Assembly: GCA_019614645.1 (NCBI GenBank)
Contig: JABWDB010000035.1
Span: 3,162,001-3,226,000, forward strand
Source of the DNA: Stratiolaelaps scimitus
Lineage: Eukaryota; Arthropoda; Arachnida; Mesostigmata; Laelapidae
DNA: 64,000 nucleotides
Direction of reading: 5' to 3'
The position numbers and the translations under genes were made by a program. Shown here piece by piece: positions 22,665 to 36,412 of this stretch. Below the pieces are notes generated by a model, which saw nothing but the letters and a program-made list of their open reading frames with translations, did no database searches and was not told the origin of the DNA. Every line of letters starts with the position of its first letter. Position 1 is the stretch's first letter.

Positions 22665-23892
22665 TGCCAGGACTTCCTTCTTCAGGAATCGGTTCACCCG
22701 CTTGCAGAGCAATATTCCTAAATTGTGGAACTATTACTTAAACGTAAACTCCATCGGATACTTGAATCCGACTCTGGACGTCTGGAGACACCCCAGGCTA
22801 TTTCTGACGAATTAAACCGGCACTTTGCTGCTGTCGGTTCGGACACTGCATCTGGAATAAACGCCCAAGAGGACCTCCAACCAGAATTGACATCTATTTA
22901 TAATATCTCTCAGATAGAAAACAGGCGGTTGCGGTTGGCGACATTTGGTCGTCATGGCAGGTGGTTAACATTGGAACCCCTCAAGGGTCTGTCCTGGACC
23001 TTTGAGCGGTCCGGACTTGTTGTGAATGCCAACAAAACGGATTTTACTCTGTTGTGCCCACCACAAAGGACTCCAATGATGGATCCGGTGTGGCTTTGAG
23101 GGGCAGCGGTTTCGATGTCGTCTATGGTAAGATCTCTGGGTCTGACTACTCACGAGACGCTGAAGTGGCATGCCCATCTTGAAGCTCTTCTTCCCAAGTC
23201 TGGGGTGGTAGCTATAAAACGATCATTCGCAGAACCGAGATTGTTCAGAGATACGCTCTAAGAGCAATTTTTAGTAGACGTCGGAGAGACTCGGTTGCGG
23301 ATGTTTTTGAGAAATTTGATCTGCTGTCTGTAGGTAAGATTTGCGTGGTTCATGTCGTACCCCTTGCCTTCAAGATGGTGAGAGGACCAATTCCCCGTGA
23401 TATTGCATTTCCAATCACCGCTGTCGTCAAAAGGTCTAAGCGTCGGCCAACAACCTTCGAAACACCATTCGTCATAAGAGAACTCAGCCGCCATGCCCTT
23501 GCCCACCGCTTGCCTGCAGTCTGGGGCTCACTGCCTCGCGAAATTAGAACCCTTACATCAGCAAAGGTGTTTGCGCGGGAGATCAGGAAGCTCATTTGTA
23601 TATACTTTAGATGTGTTCTCTGAGGTATATTATAAGGAAACGAATCTGAAAAATTATGTCCGTTTATAATTGCTGTTAATGCATGGACTGAACATAATTT
23701 GTGTGGGCGTCGTCCCTTTTATATTGTTACTTTTGTGATAACCAAAAATTGATGTAAATAATGCCGTTTCCAGAAATCAGTCGCATATGAAATAATCCTG
23801 AGACGCCAGTTCCTTTTCGCTATTATTTTTGTGAGAACTTAAGCGTTATGATAACACTGCAGTTCCGTTAATAAACCAAGCCTTGTATTGTA
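22665..23892 (+). mobile_element. LINE copy with several internal deletions
   Basis: Plus-strand LINE of the same subfamily as 44542-47514. Similarity starts at TGCCAGGACTTCC (22665), as at about 45520, and runs to the shared 3' end TTAATAAACCAAGCC near 23892. It is about 1.2 kb against 2.0 kb for the same interval of the longer copy. Sequence is missing between the linker and the block before RT motif B (near 22900), between motif B and the region after motif C (near 23000, removing the catalytic YADD), and in the thumb region (near 23200). The remaining blocks stay highly similar and in order. Confidence 0.88.
22725..23623 (+). pseudogene. Deleted LINE reverse transcriptase
   Basis: The first frame (to about 23099) keeps the linker block with SGRLETPQAISDELNRHFAAV, then passes through deletions into GLVVNANKT, which normally lies after the YADD motif. 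The second frame (23345-23623) is the conserved C-terminal region with RRPTTFETPFVIRELSRHAL and LPREIRTLTSAKVFAREIRK. RT motifs A and C are absent, so the copy is dead. Minus-strand frames in this interval are shadows. Confidence 0.88.
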
Positions 23893-24789
23893 TTATATAT
23901 TGTTCATGTCGTCATTCCGCACGAATAAAATGCAATTCTTTGGCGTTACACTTACGCTACGCTTAGTTACAGAACAAATTATTTGACAGAATTTTTATTT
24001 GTTGGCTGTATCACGGACGATATTTGGGCCACTTTTTTTAACTGTCGAATTATAGCCTCGACCCTTTCACATATACGTAGTTACCGGAGAACTACTGCTG
24101 TTAGACAGACCCTGTCTAAGAACAACGGGTAAAGTCCATGCTGTTTGGCGTATGATATCTGAATATAAAAATGATCTCAATTTGTAAGTGTCTATCATGG
24201 ATGGAACACACGCGGTATACGATCGAATGTTGCTTGAACGTAATACTCAATTATCGATGAAAATATATACGATAAGTCACCTAAGACCAAGGAGTCCGAT
24301 TAGGTCTGATCAATATGCCGCCCAGGTAAAACCGAGGAGTTACCCTTAAGATGCAGCCAAACCCCTGATGGCTTACCGCCAATCTTATACAAGAAATTGG
24401 GTCTGGCTATTATTTAACCGTTAAAATGAATCTTCCGCCGCTCCTCTGAACAGTCCCTGACTGCTCCAAGCTTCCAAATGTCATGCCTGTGCATAAAGCG
24501 AGAGACAAGAGTTATGTAGGTAACTATTGACCAGTAGCCCAAGTTTACTTACAAGTAATAAGTAAAAATATATGTCACCGTTCACAATGCATTGACAATA
24601 GCACCATTTGATTATAATTATTCCACAGTATTATTTACACATGCCTAATAATTATGTACATTTCTACATATTTGAGTTATGGCAACTTGGTTATATGTTT
24701 ATGAATCTCTCTTGCAAAATTTAATTACACAAGTGAGTAAGCGAATTTCCTGAGAAAGGCCACCCCCAGATAGAGGATGGATCGTAGTC
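23893..24789. other. No gene found
   Basis: AT-rich sequence between two LINE-derived segments. No repeat or frame recognised. Confidence 0.45.
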
Positions 24790-25110
24790 GACAGTCTTAT
24801 CATTTAAAGCCTATCGACCGAGAGCAAATCGCTCCAGGTACATAGATCATCAAAAGGACTCTGCGGCTTCTAGCAGACATAGCTCTCGCAACATCATTCT
24901 GGATAATTTGAGCCCTACGGGATATATACCTCTGTACCCTCCCCTCCATATTGGAAGTGAATAACATAGCACCGGTAATAGCACACGCGCCTTGTACACG
25001 AGAAGGAGACCCTCTTGTCTGAGACCGTCTTATAGCTGCAACAATCGAATAGCGGCTACAGATTCCAAGTGACTCTGCCATTTCACTCAGCGGTTAGGCA
25101 TTTGTCCCAA
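24790..25110 (-). pseudogene. LINE reverse transcriptase fragment (C-terminal region)
   Basis: Minus-strand frames contain RRAQIIQNDVARAM and SARSRR, matching RVIQNDALRAVFGRSRR of LINE copy A. In an adjacent frame LLLVYKARVLLPVLCYSLPIW matches LLLVYNSLLIPTLGYVMSIW of the same copy. At least two frameshifts separate the blocks. It is a short, old fragment of the same LINE family, without tail or catalytic region. Confidence 0.8.
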
Positions 25111-28100
25111 TTACTAACTACTAATACCCCCTCCGGCCACCATTTAATGACACCGTACCATAATATCAAGCTTGCCAGCAAAATAATACCTTCAGCCATT
25201 TGCTCAGTTTCTTGTCTTCACATGAGCGTGGCAATCAATTTGTCCAGCGGATAGAATAATTAATTTCTCCTGCAGATGGAATAATTAATTCGTTCCGTAG
25301 ACCGGATAACAGTGTCGCAAGGAAAAGAACCTTTCTCGAGAACCCTTTCAGGTTGTGAGACGTTCCTGTTATTGCGGCCGGTGCTGGTTTCACGAGCGCA
25401 CTCACCTCAAGGCACTGGCTGATGGAGACAGCTCGGATCGGATCCCAATACTGCAAGACCGACCAATACTGCGCGTTTTCCACCAGGAACCGGTGGCCAC
25501 ACTTCCACTCAGTGCCCGAAGGGCGAACGTGCAATTAGAATGAGCCAACTTCAGCCGATATTATCTGGACAGAAAAGTGAGACGTTTCGTCTGCATATTC
25601 CATCCAGTGGCGGTAGCAGCAGAAGCAGCACCCGTTGGACGTCTGACGGGTCGTCGTATCGAGTTGGCGTTGACTAGCGGCTTGTGTCCGGAGAAATCCG
25701 CATACGCACAACAGCGAATTAATATGAGTAGGAGAAGTTCCACCGAATCCTCACAAAAGGATAAAAAGGAGGACGCGTTTGAACACCTACAATAATGTTC
25801 CTCGATGGTCGTACACGAATGATTTAGAAGTCGTCTTTAGATTTTCCTTGGCATTGGGAGAGGCACATTGGGAATTGGCATGTTGACTAATTCCCATTTC
25901 CTTTTTTATTGGTGTACGCATACATGAGCTTGTATACAAACATATATGTAGTATTGTGTATATCTGCATTCATACGAGTGCCTGAGGTACTGTTCTATTC
26001 TGTATTAGTTGAGAGCAATATTAGAACGTTTTGCAGAAAAATCGTCATGTCAACAACTTAAAGGACGTGCGTCCTATTCTGTAGCCTTAAAGTTGCATTG
26101 CCACTTTCTAAAGGATGTATATGTTCGCGAAGATATTTCATGTGTTGTGCACATTGTTTTAGACTGAGGCAGATTTCATAATAAACCACTGTTGCTTCGA
26201 GTTTTGTCTCTTTTCTGCAAGAGGAGTCCCTTGGACAGAAGACAAGTTATTTTTTTGGAAGAAACTGCGTCATCGGTTGCCCGAGCGTAACTGAAGCCTT
26301 TGCTGGCAGCGACGTATTTGCTCTAGACCTATAGATCTGGTATCGTCTTTACAACGACTTCAACAACGGTCTCCTAGGCTCACATCTCACTCGTAGGCAT
26401 GTCTTTTGCCGAAGAAGAGATAGCTATACAGTGAAATCTCAAAAGCTCGGAAGTTCTGACCTCTCATATAGATTTCAAGTTTTTAAGTGCGCTTCAACGG
26501 AACATCTTACAGCCCAGCGCTGAGTGTCTCTGCCTAAGTGTGTCAACTGGCGGGGTCCCCCCACCATGGTATAAAACAACAAACACCTTGGGCCCTTGTG
26601 TTCGTTTGTCCTCAGGAAAATAATAGGCTCTTGGTGAGTGGACGCTTGCCCCGCACGTTTGAGGATCAAAATGGTACTCGCATGACTGCGTCATCGAAAC
26701 AGCAAAAAACGAAACCCCATCATTGGTAGGTGGTATTACAGAAGTCATGTCAGCACTCTGTTGATTCGATTTGCAAACCGGGTCGCTTGGCTGACGACTA
26801 AATTGGCTGGGCGATCGGATCGCGATCACCTCAAGCTCTCATTCGAACGTAGGCAACTTGCTTGTGGCCGACAAGGCATCTCGGAATTCTAATTAAACTG
26901 ATAATACATCTCACTATTTCGTGATAGTGCATCGCTTGCTGACCCTACAAATGAAGCTGACTTCTACTCTATTCTTCAATCTGTTTCTTGGCAACAGAGA
27001 TACTTGAGTAAAACTAACCTCTTGTAAGGAGCAACATAAATAGAAGCTAACCTCCACAACAATATAACATCTGAAAATTGTGCCACAAATCAGCGACGCT
27101 GACTACACAAGTTCTGTATTATAATATCACAGTAAAGGGAAGGTGTGACAAGTATACACAAGGTCATGGAGCTGTTGAATTCATAACCATGTCATATGGA
27201 ATAATTAATGTTGTATGAGCTAGAACCAAGAGTAGAGATGAGCATAGCATTTCGACGGCTCCACTCGTTCACAATATGTATTGTCTTATTCAATGACTAA
27301 CTGTTATGTGGAGAGCGGATCGGCGCGTACAGCTTAAAATCGCCCTCGTAGACTTGTCGGTGACCCCCTCGGGGAGGTTGTCTCTGAAATGAACCACAAA
27401 AAAAAGCAAAACAGCACTTACAAGCATATAACTTAGTCGTTTTAAGTGACAGATACATAATTACATAGATCGGGAGAAGCAGTTTCACATTTCAGCAGTT
27501 GCGTTTAGAATCACTGGATCAGCAGGAACTAACTCACATGATACTGGATGGCACTTGCAAACTTTGAGTTTCTTCATTTCATCACTCACGTTGAATACCT
27601 ATGTGGTATACTCACAACCGCTTAAAAGAAGCAGCCCACGATCAAGGAATAGGAGACTTATACTTGGAGAACTGTCTATAATGGCTATACGGATGGGAAC
27701 ATGGTCGCGGTGATAGGCAGTCTGTCCACTCGAAAACGACCTCACCTTGGAGTATCCCAAGTGACCCACAAGCGATGGCTTGGATTTTAATAGACGTAAA
27801 TCCAAGCCTGCATACACTCCATATACTAACAATATACTAACTTAAAATACATATACTGGTTATACTCGCTTTAGAGTATACGGTAGAAATCACGAAGTGA
27901 ACGAGCCCAAGCATATTCGACAAGTCCAGAACAAAAGAAAAGTCGAAACTCAAGAATTTTCGAGCAAGTTCAACCGTATCATCTATGCGATCATATACCA
28001 GAACGCCTTTGGCATATGAGAAGAAAAAAAAAAGTAAATGAAAGCAATGAATTAGTATGTACTTCATTAATGTTTCTCGTGTTTCATTCTATCCGCAGAT

Positions 28101-29709
28101 GAAAGGGTAGGTGTACAGTCTCAATGTTCCATAGAGCTCCGTCGACACAGCTATGGAAACCTTATCGGGTCCACTAATACTGGTTCCCTGGGGAAATCCT
28201 CCTCAGACGCTAATCGCATTGCTAAATCCAATTGACCTGAATCATCATCCACATCGTACTGTATTTAGAAAGCAGTCTGGGCTTAGTAGAAAACACCTTC
28301 TATGCGCGAGGTCTGGCGTTCTCTAAAAGGAGCTTCACTATTCAACTAATAGTAAAGGTGCGAAAGCTCAAGAAAGAGTTGCTCGCAGGGTCAGCATCTT
28401 TCAATCTGTGGCCGGAGGCTGCATTGCGTTCGACGTATGTATGTATGTACACAGAACTTCCCACTGCCTCGATGCGTATTAAAGTTCGACGAAGAAACCG
28501 TGTGATCCCGTTCCGAGGAGTTCCAGCAAACGACTCTAGAGACACGACTCTCGACTAGAGTGAATGTGAGATCAATATGGGATACAATACATCGACTCAC
28601 GTTGGGCTTACACTGTCTACAGTCCGTTGTCCACTTGAAATATCGCCCCTCCTTGGCGAGCATCTAATACACTTGTATCTAGCACATTTGTATCTAATAG
28701 TTTCCTGTGCCTAACTGTGAATCACGGTACAGTGCTTAGCTTGATACCGTAATGGTTAGTGTGTTCTGCAACGCATCTACGCTACAAGATTCAAGTCTAG
28801 AAACGTAATTAGTCCGAGCGGCCGACAAATGAACATCGATTATTCGTTTGGCGGCTTTTTGTAGAGCTCGTCACCACGGATCACTAAAAATAAACAAAGT
28901 GGCAGATGCCTCACTCAAGTCAACACGATGATCCTGTTGTTACAGATGAGCAAGGAAAGAACTGATAGTTCGTCTGATGTACAACGATATGCATATTCGA
29001 TTAGATCTATTCTAATAAGTAATTATGAACAGAGAAATAGGCGGAGTCGACCAGTCAAACCACTGACCCACTGCTCTAAATGCCTCTCAGCCAGCATGTT
29101 ACTGCTACAGGAATAAATACATTTTTTCAATTTAAATATGTCAGATGTACAATGTAAAATCCGCGTCATGGTTTGCCAGGCGCAGCGAAACTCCTTTGGA
29201 AGCTGCCCTTATTATGAAGCTTATATATGGTACGACTCTCGCAGATCGGAGGCAAGGTAAGCACATACCATAAGCAAATTAAATCCATGTATAATTATGT
29301 GATCAAATGCGTATATTATTCGTATATTACTTATTAACGATCTCTACGATCCAAGACCCAACCGATGGTACTACGCCTTTACCTGAGTTATAGATTAAGT
29401 TAATATAAACGGAAAATCAGGCCGGGCCTGCGTACACGTTATGCATCTCTGGGTGTTTCAGCAGAGATCAATCTGAATCCGAATTGCTTCGATTTGACAC
29501 AATTATATTCTATTATCAGTTCGTAATAGTGAATAGAATTTTCGATTTCTACTATGTATTTAATGATTATATGATAGCAGGAACGGATCTATTCATAAGT
29601 CAATGAAGCTTTGGAGTGAGAAGCGATTAATTTAGCTCAACTCACATTGCTACAGCATAACAAGCAGTAGCAGTGGTCATTCCAGTTCCGTATTGCGCCG
29701 AAGTCTTTG

Positions 29710-29825
<116 letters not shown>

Positions 29826-32008
29826 ATATATTCATCAACCGTTCTGAATGCCTTCTCCAATCTGAGCAGGCATTGGCGAACTTCACAACTTGTGCACTCC
29901 AACAACTCGGTGCAAAACGTGTCAGAATACAGGACTACTTCCCGCTAAAAAGAGCCTTGGTCGAGGACTTAGATCCTGACACATTGAAAGCAACAACATC
30001 TCTCAACAGACTATTAGAGCGCTCAGATTACGAAATCCGCCAAAATCGTTTGCTAGATTGTGGAGACCTCTAGGATAAGTCCTAAAATATATGTGTAGAA
30101 TTTTTCGTCCCCGAGCATGTCACACAATACTCTGATGCTTGCACAACCAATTGCCTATATATTTAGCCACTTGAACTATTTAAAAGCTATTGACTACCCG
30201 GAATATTTTCTACTGATTTTTTTTGCATTCCACCTACCTATACGGACATATCTGCAACCAAGAAGATACAATCGATATATATATATATATGTCTCAGACG
30301 TAGATGCAATGTTCAATCTATAAATGACTTACAGAAGTAGGACGAACGTATTTTTCTTGAAAATTGTGCCGATCGCAGCCAGAATCGGACCTCATAGATA
30401 TTCAGAAAACGAATCTACGAAGTGTGGAGCTGACCCCACCGCCTCCGCAACAGATGATTCTGTGGATTATACGGCCGACTCTAAGTAAAATTGCACGATT
30501 CATTTAGATCACTGGAACAGAATTAATTATTAGGTTGTTCGCACGTAGTTTGCCACGTCGGCTTGCTGAATTGTGTCATGTGTTATCATGTGTGCTTACA
30601 ATCCTATGTATCATGTATTTCTATGAGTAGAACCGTAAATATCGTGAGGAAGGCAACATAATAAATAATCTACATTATTACGTGATAATATTATATTAAT
30701 AGTTTTTACAGTGAAAATCCAACAATGCCAACGTCCTGTACGAAAGGGCCTCAGCCCATTACAATATATGCTGCTGTCACAGAAACTGCACGGCCGCTCT
30801 AAAATCGCAGTATAGTTTCACCATGGTTTGGTCCTAAACATGATCAACGCCAATATTGTTTCATTATATTACATAGAAGAAGCTGCTTTTCTTATTTTCT
30901 CTATGCTATTTAAAGAGGATATAGGCCCTTCTGTACGTATCCCTTTCATATATAATGGTTACAAACGAACCTCGGCATTCGTAACAGTGAAAAGAACTTT
31001 TATTTTTGAAGTAAGAAGAACTATTTACCTCTACTCTTGAAGATCTCGTTCGGTATACCTAATGAAAACGGCGGATGTGCAAGAGTTTTGATCTCTTAAT
31101 ATAAAAGTGAAAGTATGCCAGCTTCTGAGTGACAGCTTAAACTTTCCGATCACTGCACCGCATCGACTGCTGGGAATAAGTTTCAAGCGAATATTAACAA
31201 TATTTCACTCATCTATTCATCGTTACCATTTATTGTTACTCAATATCTAAATCATTTTCTACCTAGAGGCAAAGATACAGCTGTATCCGCCCCAGCCTAT
31301 TGCAGAAGACCCGCCGCTATGGCCAACAGCTCCAGTGGCTTTGCACACACGTCGAACGTGTACTGAGGTCTCAGTGTATCGAAGAGTAAGGAAGCGGTTC
31401 GAGACTGACGTCTATTTGGCCTGTCCTGGGGACGCTGTCTTGCTCTGGATCAGGCCAGCGGGTATACCTTCTATTCGACGTTGGCTCGTTGAAGAAGACC
31501 CTTCGAAAAGTCAGGTTGAGGTAATTATTAGAGTGGCGGCATACCTCTTGGGACCCTCGACATGTGCTATGGATCCTACACGTACACACACATGTGTATA
31601 GTAAAAGACATGACTGCAGCCTGCTACATGTTTCGACGCATAATTTTTGGTTTCACTATCAGTGTACATGAGGACCCTCAACGGCAAATTGATATCGTCG
31701 CCTGACGCGAGGTGCTACAGTCGGCCGACGAATCTCTCAGACGAATCTTACCTGTTCGAGTGAAGCAGATTAGAGTGTTCGTGCTCAGTAGACTTCCCGT
31801 CAGGCCTGCACAGGCGTTTTGGCCTGCACCATCCTGCTGCTGGTCGTGCAGCAGCTGGCAAGACGAAAAAGGACGGGTGATAGCTCTGGTCAGTGGTGGT
31901 GTAAAATATAATAAGGCCCTAATGACAAGTTGGTGCCTCGCTAAGCATTAGTAGAATTGCCGCGAACAACTAACGAAATCTCTCGCACACCGACTTGAGG
32001 GACGCACA

Positions 32009-32009
32009 T

Positions 32010-32048
<39 letters not shown>
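32009..32048. repeat. (CA)n(TA)n compound microsatellite
   Basis: A short CA run passes directly into a TA run of about 28 bases. Confidence 0.95.
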
Positions 32049-32049
<1 letters not shown>

Positions 32050-34484
32050 CTCCCCCAATGATCATGCATCATTTAGTTTCTGCTTAGCGAAATTAACTTA
32101 TCACTTTGAGTGTATCTCTCTGTCTGTGTGGCGTTCTCCTCTATTGTTGTCGTGTTCGCCGTGGATCTCAGCTGACAGAATAGGGTTAGCTACCGAGTGG
32201 ATGTCCATTGTTGTCGTCCCTGCAGCCGGCCCTCTTCAGCAAGACGAGGTGATGCACGTCACTCACGTGGACCGGGCTGACTTACTGACACGATACAGAC
32301 AGGGAACAGTGGGGAGAAGTAAAGCATTAACAGCCATTTTGGCATTCGTCGTCTATTTCGCTTGCTTATTCATTCATCCACTCATCACTCACTTACCCAC
32401 ACAAGGACAGCCACCGATAGCTGTGATATGATATTAGCTATGTTGTGGCTGAACGCGCTACGCGATCCTTCCTCCAGACACAAACCTCCATAAACGAGCC
32501 AGATAGATGGAGTGGGACACAGAAACACACGCGTATCGAGAATCGTAGAATCACTCTGTCAGTCAGTCAGTCAGACAAGCAGGCGGATCTCATCCGGTGC
32601 TCTATCCTTTATCCTCTAATTAATTAGTGTCCTTCTCCTTAGCAGAACACAAACACGCACACAATACAGGCTGACTGCTCTGGATACTGAGACAAGTGTA
32701 AATATATGGGAGATAACGCTAACTCGTAACATCATCCAGCACGAGTCGGTGACCGGATAGCGTTGACGAATGAAGATTTTGTACATTCATCTAGTTAAAC
32801 ACAATACAAAAGGACCCAGCGGAAGGATGAACAAGCTACTGAAAGTTGCGCAATAAATGTATGTTGATGCCCAATAGTTTAATACGGAAATATTAACTTG
32901 CCCAACATTGCGCATTTATTGATGAGGAGAATGTGCACTCGTGTGGAGATGGAATAATTCTCTGACAACTACTAAAAGTAGGCGCGCATTCACCGTTATG
33001 GGGTTGATTTCCAACGACGCTGCTATTTTTCGGCGGTGCACAAACATCTAATTGCAACAGTTTAGTTGATAGTTCAATCAACGGAGACGAACCCACCACG
33101 TTGGCAATAGGCGTTCCCAGATGCATCTTGATTGACACCGCTCTGAAAGCCTACATGCCTCTGGTAGCATTTCCCCTGCAATGGCTACCGAGCTCTGGTT
33201 GTTTCGCTATCTAACCCCGCATCAGCAATGTTAACAAGGGGAGGCCAATGGGAGGAGGCATGGGAACATTCAAGACAGTAAGTTGCCTGCAGCTATTATT
33301 ATTATTATTATATGGACTACATCACAGATTTAACGAAAGATAAATGCCATGAAGATGGCAAAACCTCTCACTCAAGGAGTATTCGTGAGCCTTATAGTAA
33401 TCGGATCATCCTAGAGTAGTGGGGCGCAAACTGTACTCGACTGAACACCAACTGCAGATATTTTCCGAAAGAACCGGAGTTTGTTGCTGGATCCCTAATC
33501 TTCGGAAGGTTTTGAAGGGAAGATGACAGTCGATAGATGATGGCGCGCAGAGTTGGTGATACGCGCCGACTACACGGTACAGTGCCGTAGAAGTTAGGAC
33601 CACTTGGCATCGAGATACGATGTCGGAAAGAGTTGTGCAAAGCAACCACGAGCCAGATCCTAGCCTCAGGCCTATCCACAGGCCTAAGTCCCGACAAACG
33701 AGGAACGCATGTACACAAGCTTTATTGATAAGAAAGTGCCTTTGACGGCACGAGAGGGATTTTAAGCAAGACGTGATTTCTCATCGATGAGCCTTTGCGG
33801 AACGAGTTGTTGAACGCGACCTTCGAGAATCATCTCTTCATTTTAAAATTCAGACTTAGAGTGAATGCCGACCTGAGCGTCACTTGGAACAGACCGTACA
33901 CCACTCGTTGTTGACATTCAACCGACGAGGTAGCCATAGTTGTTGACTTTATGAACAGACCAATTAGGGAAAAACAATAATAAAAAATAGCTTCATGAAA
34001 ATTCTTCTATTGATCAAGGGACAGTAAGGACATAGTGGTACCGACATGGATAGCGAATCTAATTCTAACGATTCATCCGTTCACAACCCCTCCAGGTAGC
34101 ATTGCCCATTGTTATTGAGGCCTGGTGAAACGCTTGATCTATCTCGTCTGTTTTGTCCAAGTACTCGTCCATCAAATGATGGTACGCGGCAGTATCTGCC
34201 TCTCCTTCTATACTACGATATTATTTAATCGCACAGAGTGGAAAGCATAGAACACTATCGGGCCTACACTTGTCGTTGCAAGTCTATTCGCTTTTCAAGG
34301 TCTGAGGAGAATTAGGAAAAAAACGGCTTCTAGCTTACGTTTGCAAGTCGAAACAACGCGCCCAATAAAGCGAGTGTCAGGTACTCAACAGGAAAGTAAG
34401 AAAGCGTCTATACAGTGGAGATGGGCGCCATCTCTGCCAGTCTTCGAAACACTCGATAGTGAATGTAAATCATGAAATAATGTA

Positions 34485-34543
34485 TTGGAACATTGCTTGC
34501 CATGTTCCAATACATTATTGGAACATGGCAAGCAATGTTCCAA
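34485..34543. repeat. Perfect 26-bp inverted repeat with nested palindromes
   Basis: Arms 34485-34510 and 34518-34543 are exact reverse complements with a 7-base spacer. Each arm is itself an interrupted palindrome (TTGGAACA and TGTTCCAA around ten bases). Part of the arm, AAGCAATGTTCC, is repeated once more directly after it. Confidence 0.95.
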
Positions 34544-35267
34544 GCAATGTTCCATCGCACACATAGAACTGGCATTATTGTTTGGACGCTTGTATATACA
34601 ATATATGTATATGTCATTTATTTTGACCGCAACCTTCTAGAAATATCTAGTCTTTTGATATTTGTACCTTTAGTTAGTAGTGCTATTGACAACCGCGCCG
34701 AGATCGCGGGCCCTATTCGACAATAAGTAATGTGCCGGCTCTGTTTACACCTGAGGCCTTCCATTTGACGCTCCTGATCGGGCGCAAAATTCGCCATTTG
34801 ACCAATCAGCGGCCGTTATCTATTTGAAATATGTGTTGTAGCTGGAACGGCACAACTATAAAAATACGTGATTTTAGTAGTGTAAAGCTTGTATATTGTC
34901 ACGTAAATTATGTTAATTAATGAGAAATTATGAGGAACTCCGATTGGAATAATTTCTGTGGTATGTTCATTGTTTATGTGATTATTAGAAGAGGTCTAGT
35001 GCTCTGGTAGCAGAATTTCGATGTCGAGAAATTAGTACTTCGCTTTACCGACTGAGTGATGGAAACTGCGCTCTGAACCAATTGAATTGTTTGAAGTGAC
35101 GCTGAGGACCACTAGCGCAGGCGATGTCGGGGAAGACTCGACCTCTGACAATAGAGTGACACTAGAAGCCGTCGTAGACGGTCGAAGTTTGTGCAATATA
35201 GCCGCGGCGCGGCAGTAGCCTCCTGCTGCTACCACTACCACTACTGTGTTTTTACTGACAGCTCCAC

Positions 35268-35300
35268 TAGCAAGATCGTGACAGCCACACGATCTTGCTA
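35268..35300. repeat. 13-bp inverted repeat (hairpin)
   Basis: TAGCAAGATCGTG and its exact complement, separated by 7 bases. It lies about 50 bases before a TA microsatellite that is itself flanked by inverted TCTCTCAA/TTGAGAGA sequences. Confidence 0.9.
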
Positions 35301-35345
35301 CCCAAGCGATATCTCAATTTGAGTACCATTGCACCGTTTATCTCT

Positions 35346-35348
<3 letters not shown>

Positions 35349-35397
<49 letters not shown>
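35349..35397. repeat. (TA)n microsatellite inside an inverted repeat
   Basis: TA run preceded by TCTCTCAA (from about 35341) and followed, after ATTGAGATATAT, by TTGAGAGA, so the block can fold as one long palindrome. Confidence 0.9.
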
Positions 35398-35399
<2 letters not shown>

Positions 35400-35534
35400 A
35401 GATATATATTGAGAGATATATATATATTAAGGGTAGCTGTGTGGAACGTTTCACGCGTACATCTGTAAGGCCTATGAGTTGGTAGGCACTTAAAGAAAAA
35501 ATGTCAGTTCATTTATATTATAGTTATACCACGA

Positions 35535-35612
35535 CACTCATACAATGACTACATTTTCTAACTCATACGATGACTATATTTTCTATCATTCACATAATGA
35601 CTATATTTTCTG
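35535..35612. repeat. Minisatellite, about three 27-bp units
   Basis: Three diverged tandem units, each containing CA-TA-ATGACTA-ATTTTCT in the same order (for example AATGACTACATTTTCT, then GATGACTATATTTTCT, then AATGACTATATTTTCT). Confidence 0.85.
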
Positions 35613-36302
35613 TCTATTACATGCGGAACACGTAGATCGACAGTAAACCCTCTTTCTAAATCGAATTGAGGAACCCGATGCTCTGTTCTCAGCTTTTAGC
35701 GAGAACAATGATAACAGCAGGTGATCATGGCGTCAGCTCCATTAATTAGTTGAGGTGCTTCATTCCAAATCAATTTCATAAGAAATCGATTCGGTAACAC
35801 CCGAATAAAACAGCACACATTATTCTGTTAACGAGTTTTATGACGTGAGATAAAATCTACCTAATAAGTGGGCGGCATCTTACCGCCTGGTGCGAACTGA
35901 ACGAATGACAAATCATTAGTGTTGGCCGATGCAATTGAAAATATGTACACTGCTAATGTATGCTGGCAAATTTCGAATTAGATTTAGCTGCAAGGTATTA
36001 TCATGTTGGAGCTCCAAGATATTAGAACCTTTGACCTCAAGTAAAGTTTTTCGAAGAAACGAATGCTGGGATTGGTCAGTGTTTATTTTTTGAGACTGTC
36101 TATCCATAATTGCTGGGAACAGCCACGTTCCCACGACAAGAACGATATTGATTCCGTTTAGTGACAGGTGCGCGTCGAAGGAATCGAATTCCCAGGGCTA
36201 CACAATGAGCGAGCATTAAAGTATTTACATGTGACGCGCGAACTTGAATACAACTTTGGATCAGACTTTCGATTGCGTTTTGCATGTATTTTCTGGGATA
36301 TT
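35613..36302. other. No gene found
   Basis: AT-rich sequence upstream of the GC-rich LINE; no recognisable frame. Confidence 0.45.
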
Positions 36303-36412
36303 ATTTTATTTTTTATTTATTTACGAGGAAAGACGGAATATTTACCCCGCTTTTCCCACGCCTCCCAAGAGGGAGGGAGCTCCCTGGAAAACCGTAGATG
36401 GAGGACCACTTG

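Noticed and set aside
27599..27832. Possible LINE endonuclease fragment (minus strand)
   Set aside because: A phrase like IAIIDSSP is suggestive, but no second motif follows in order.
30530..30560. Mariner-like terminus TTAGGTTGTTCG after TA
   Set aside because: No matching inverted terminus or transposase code was found in the following 2 kb.
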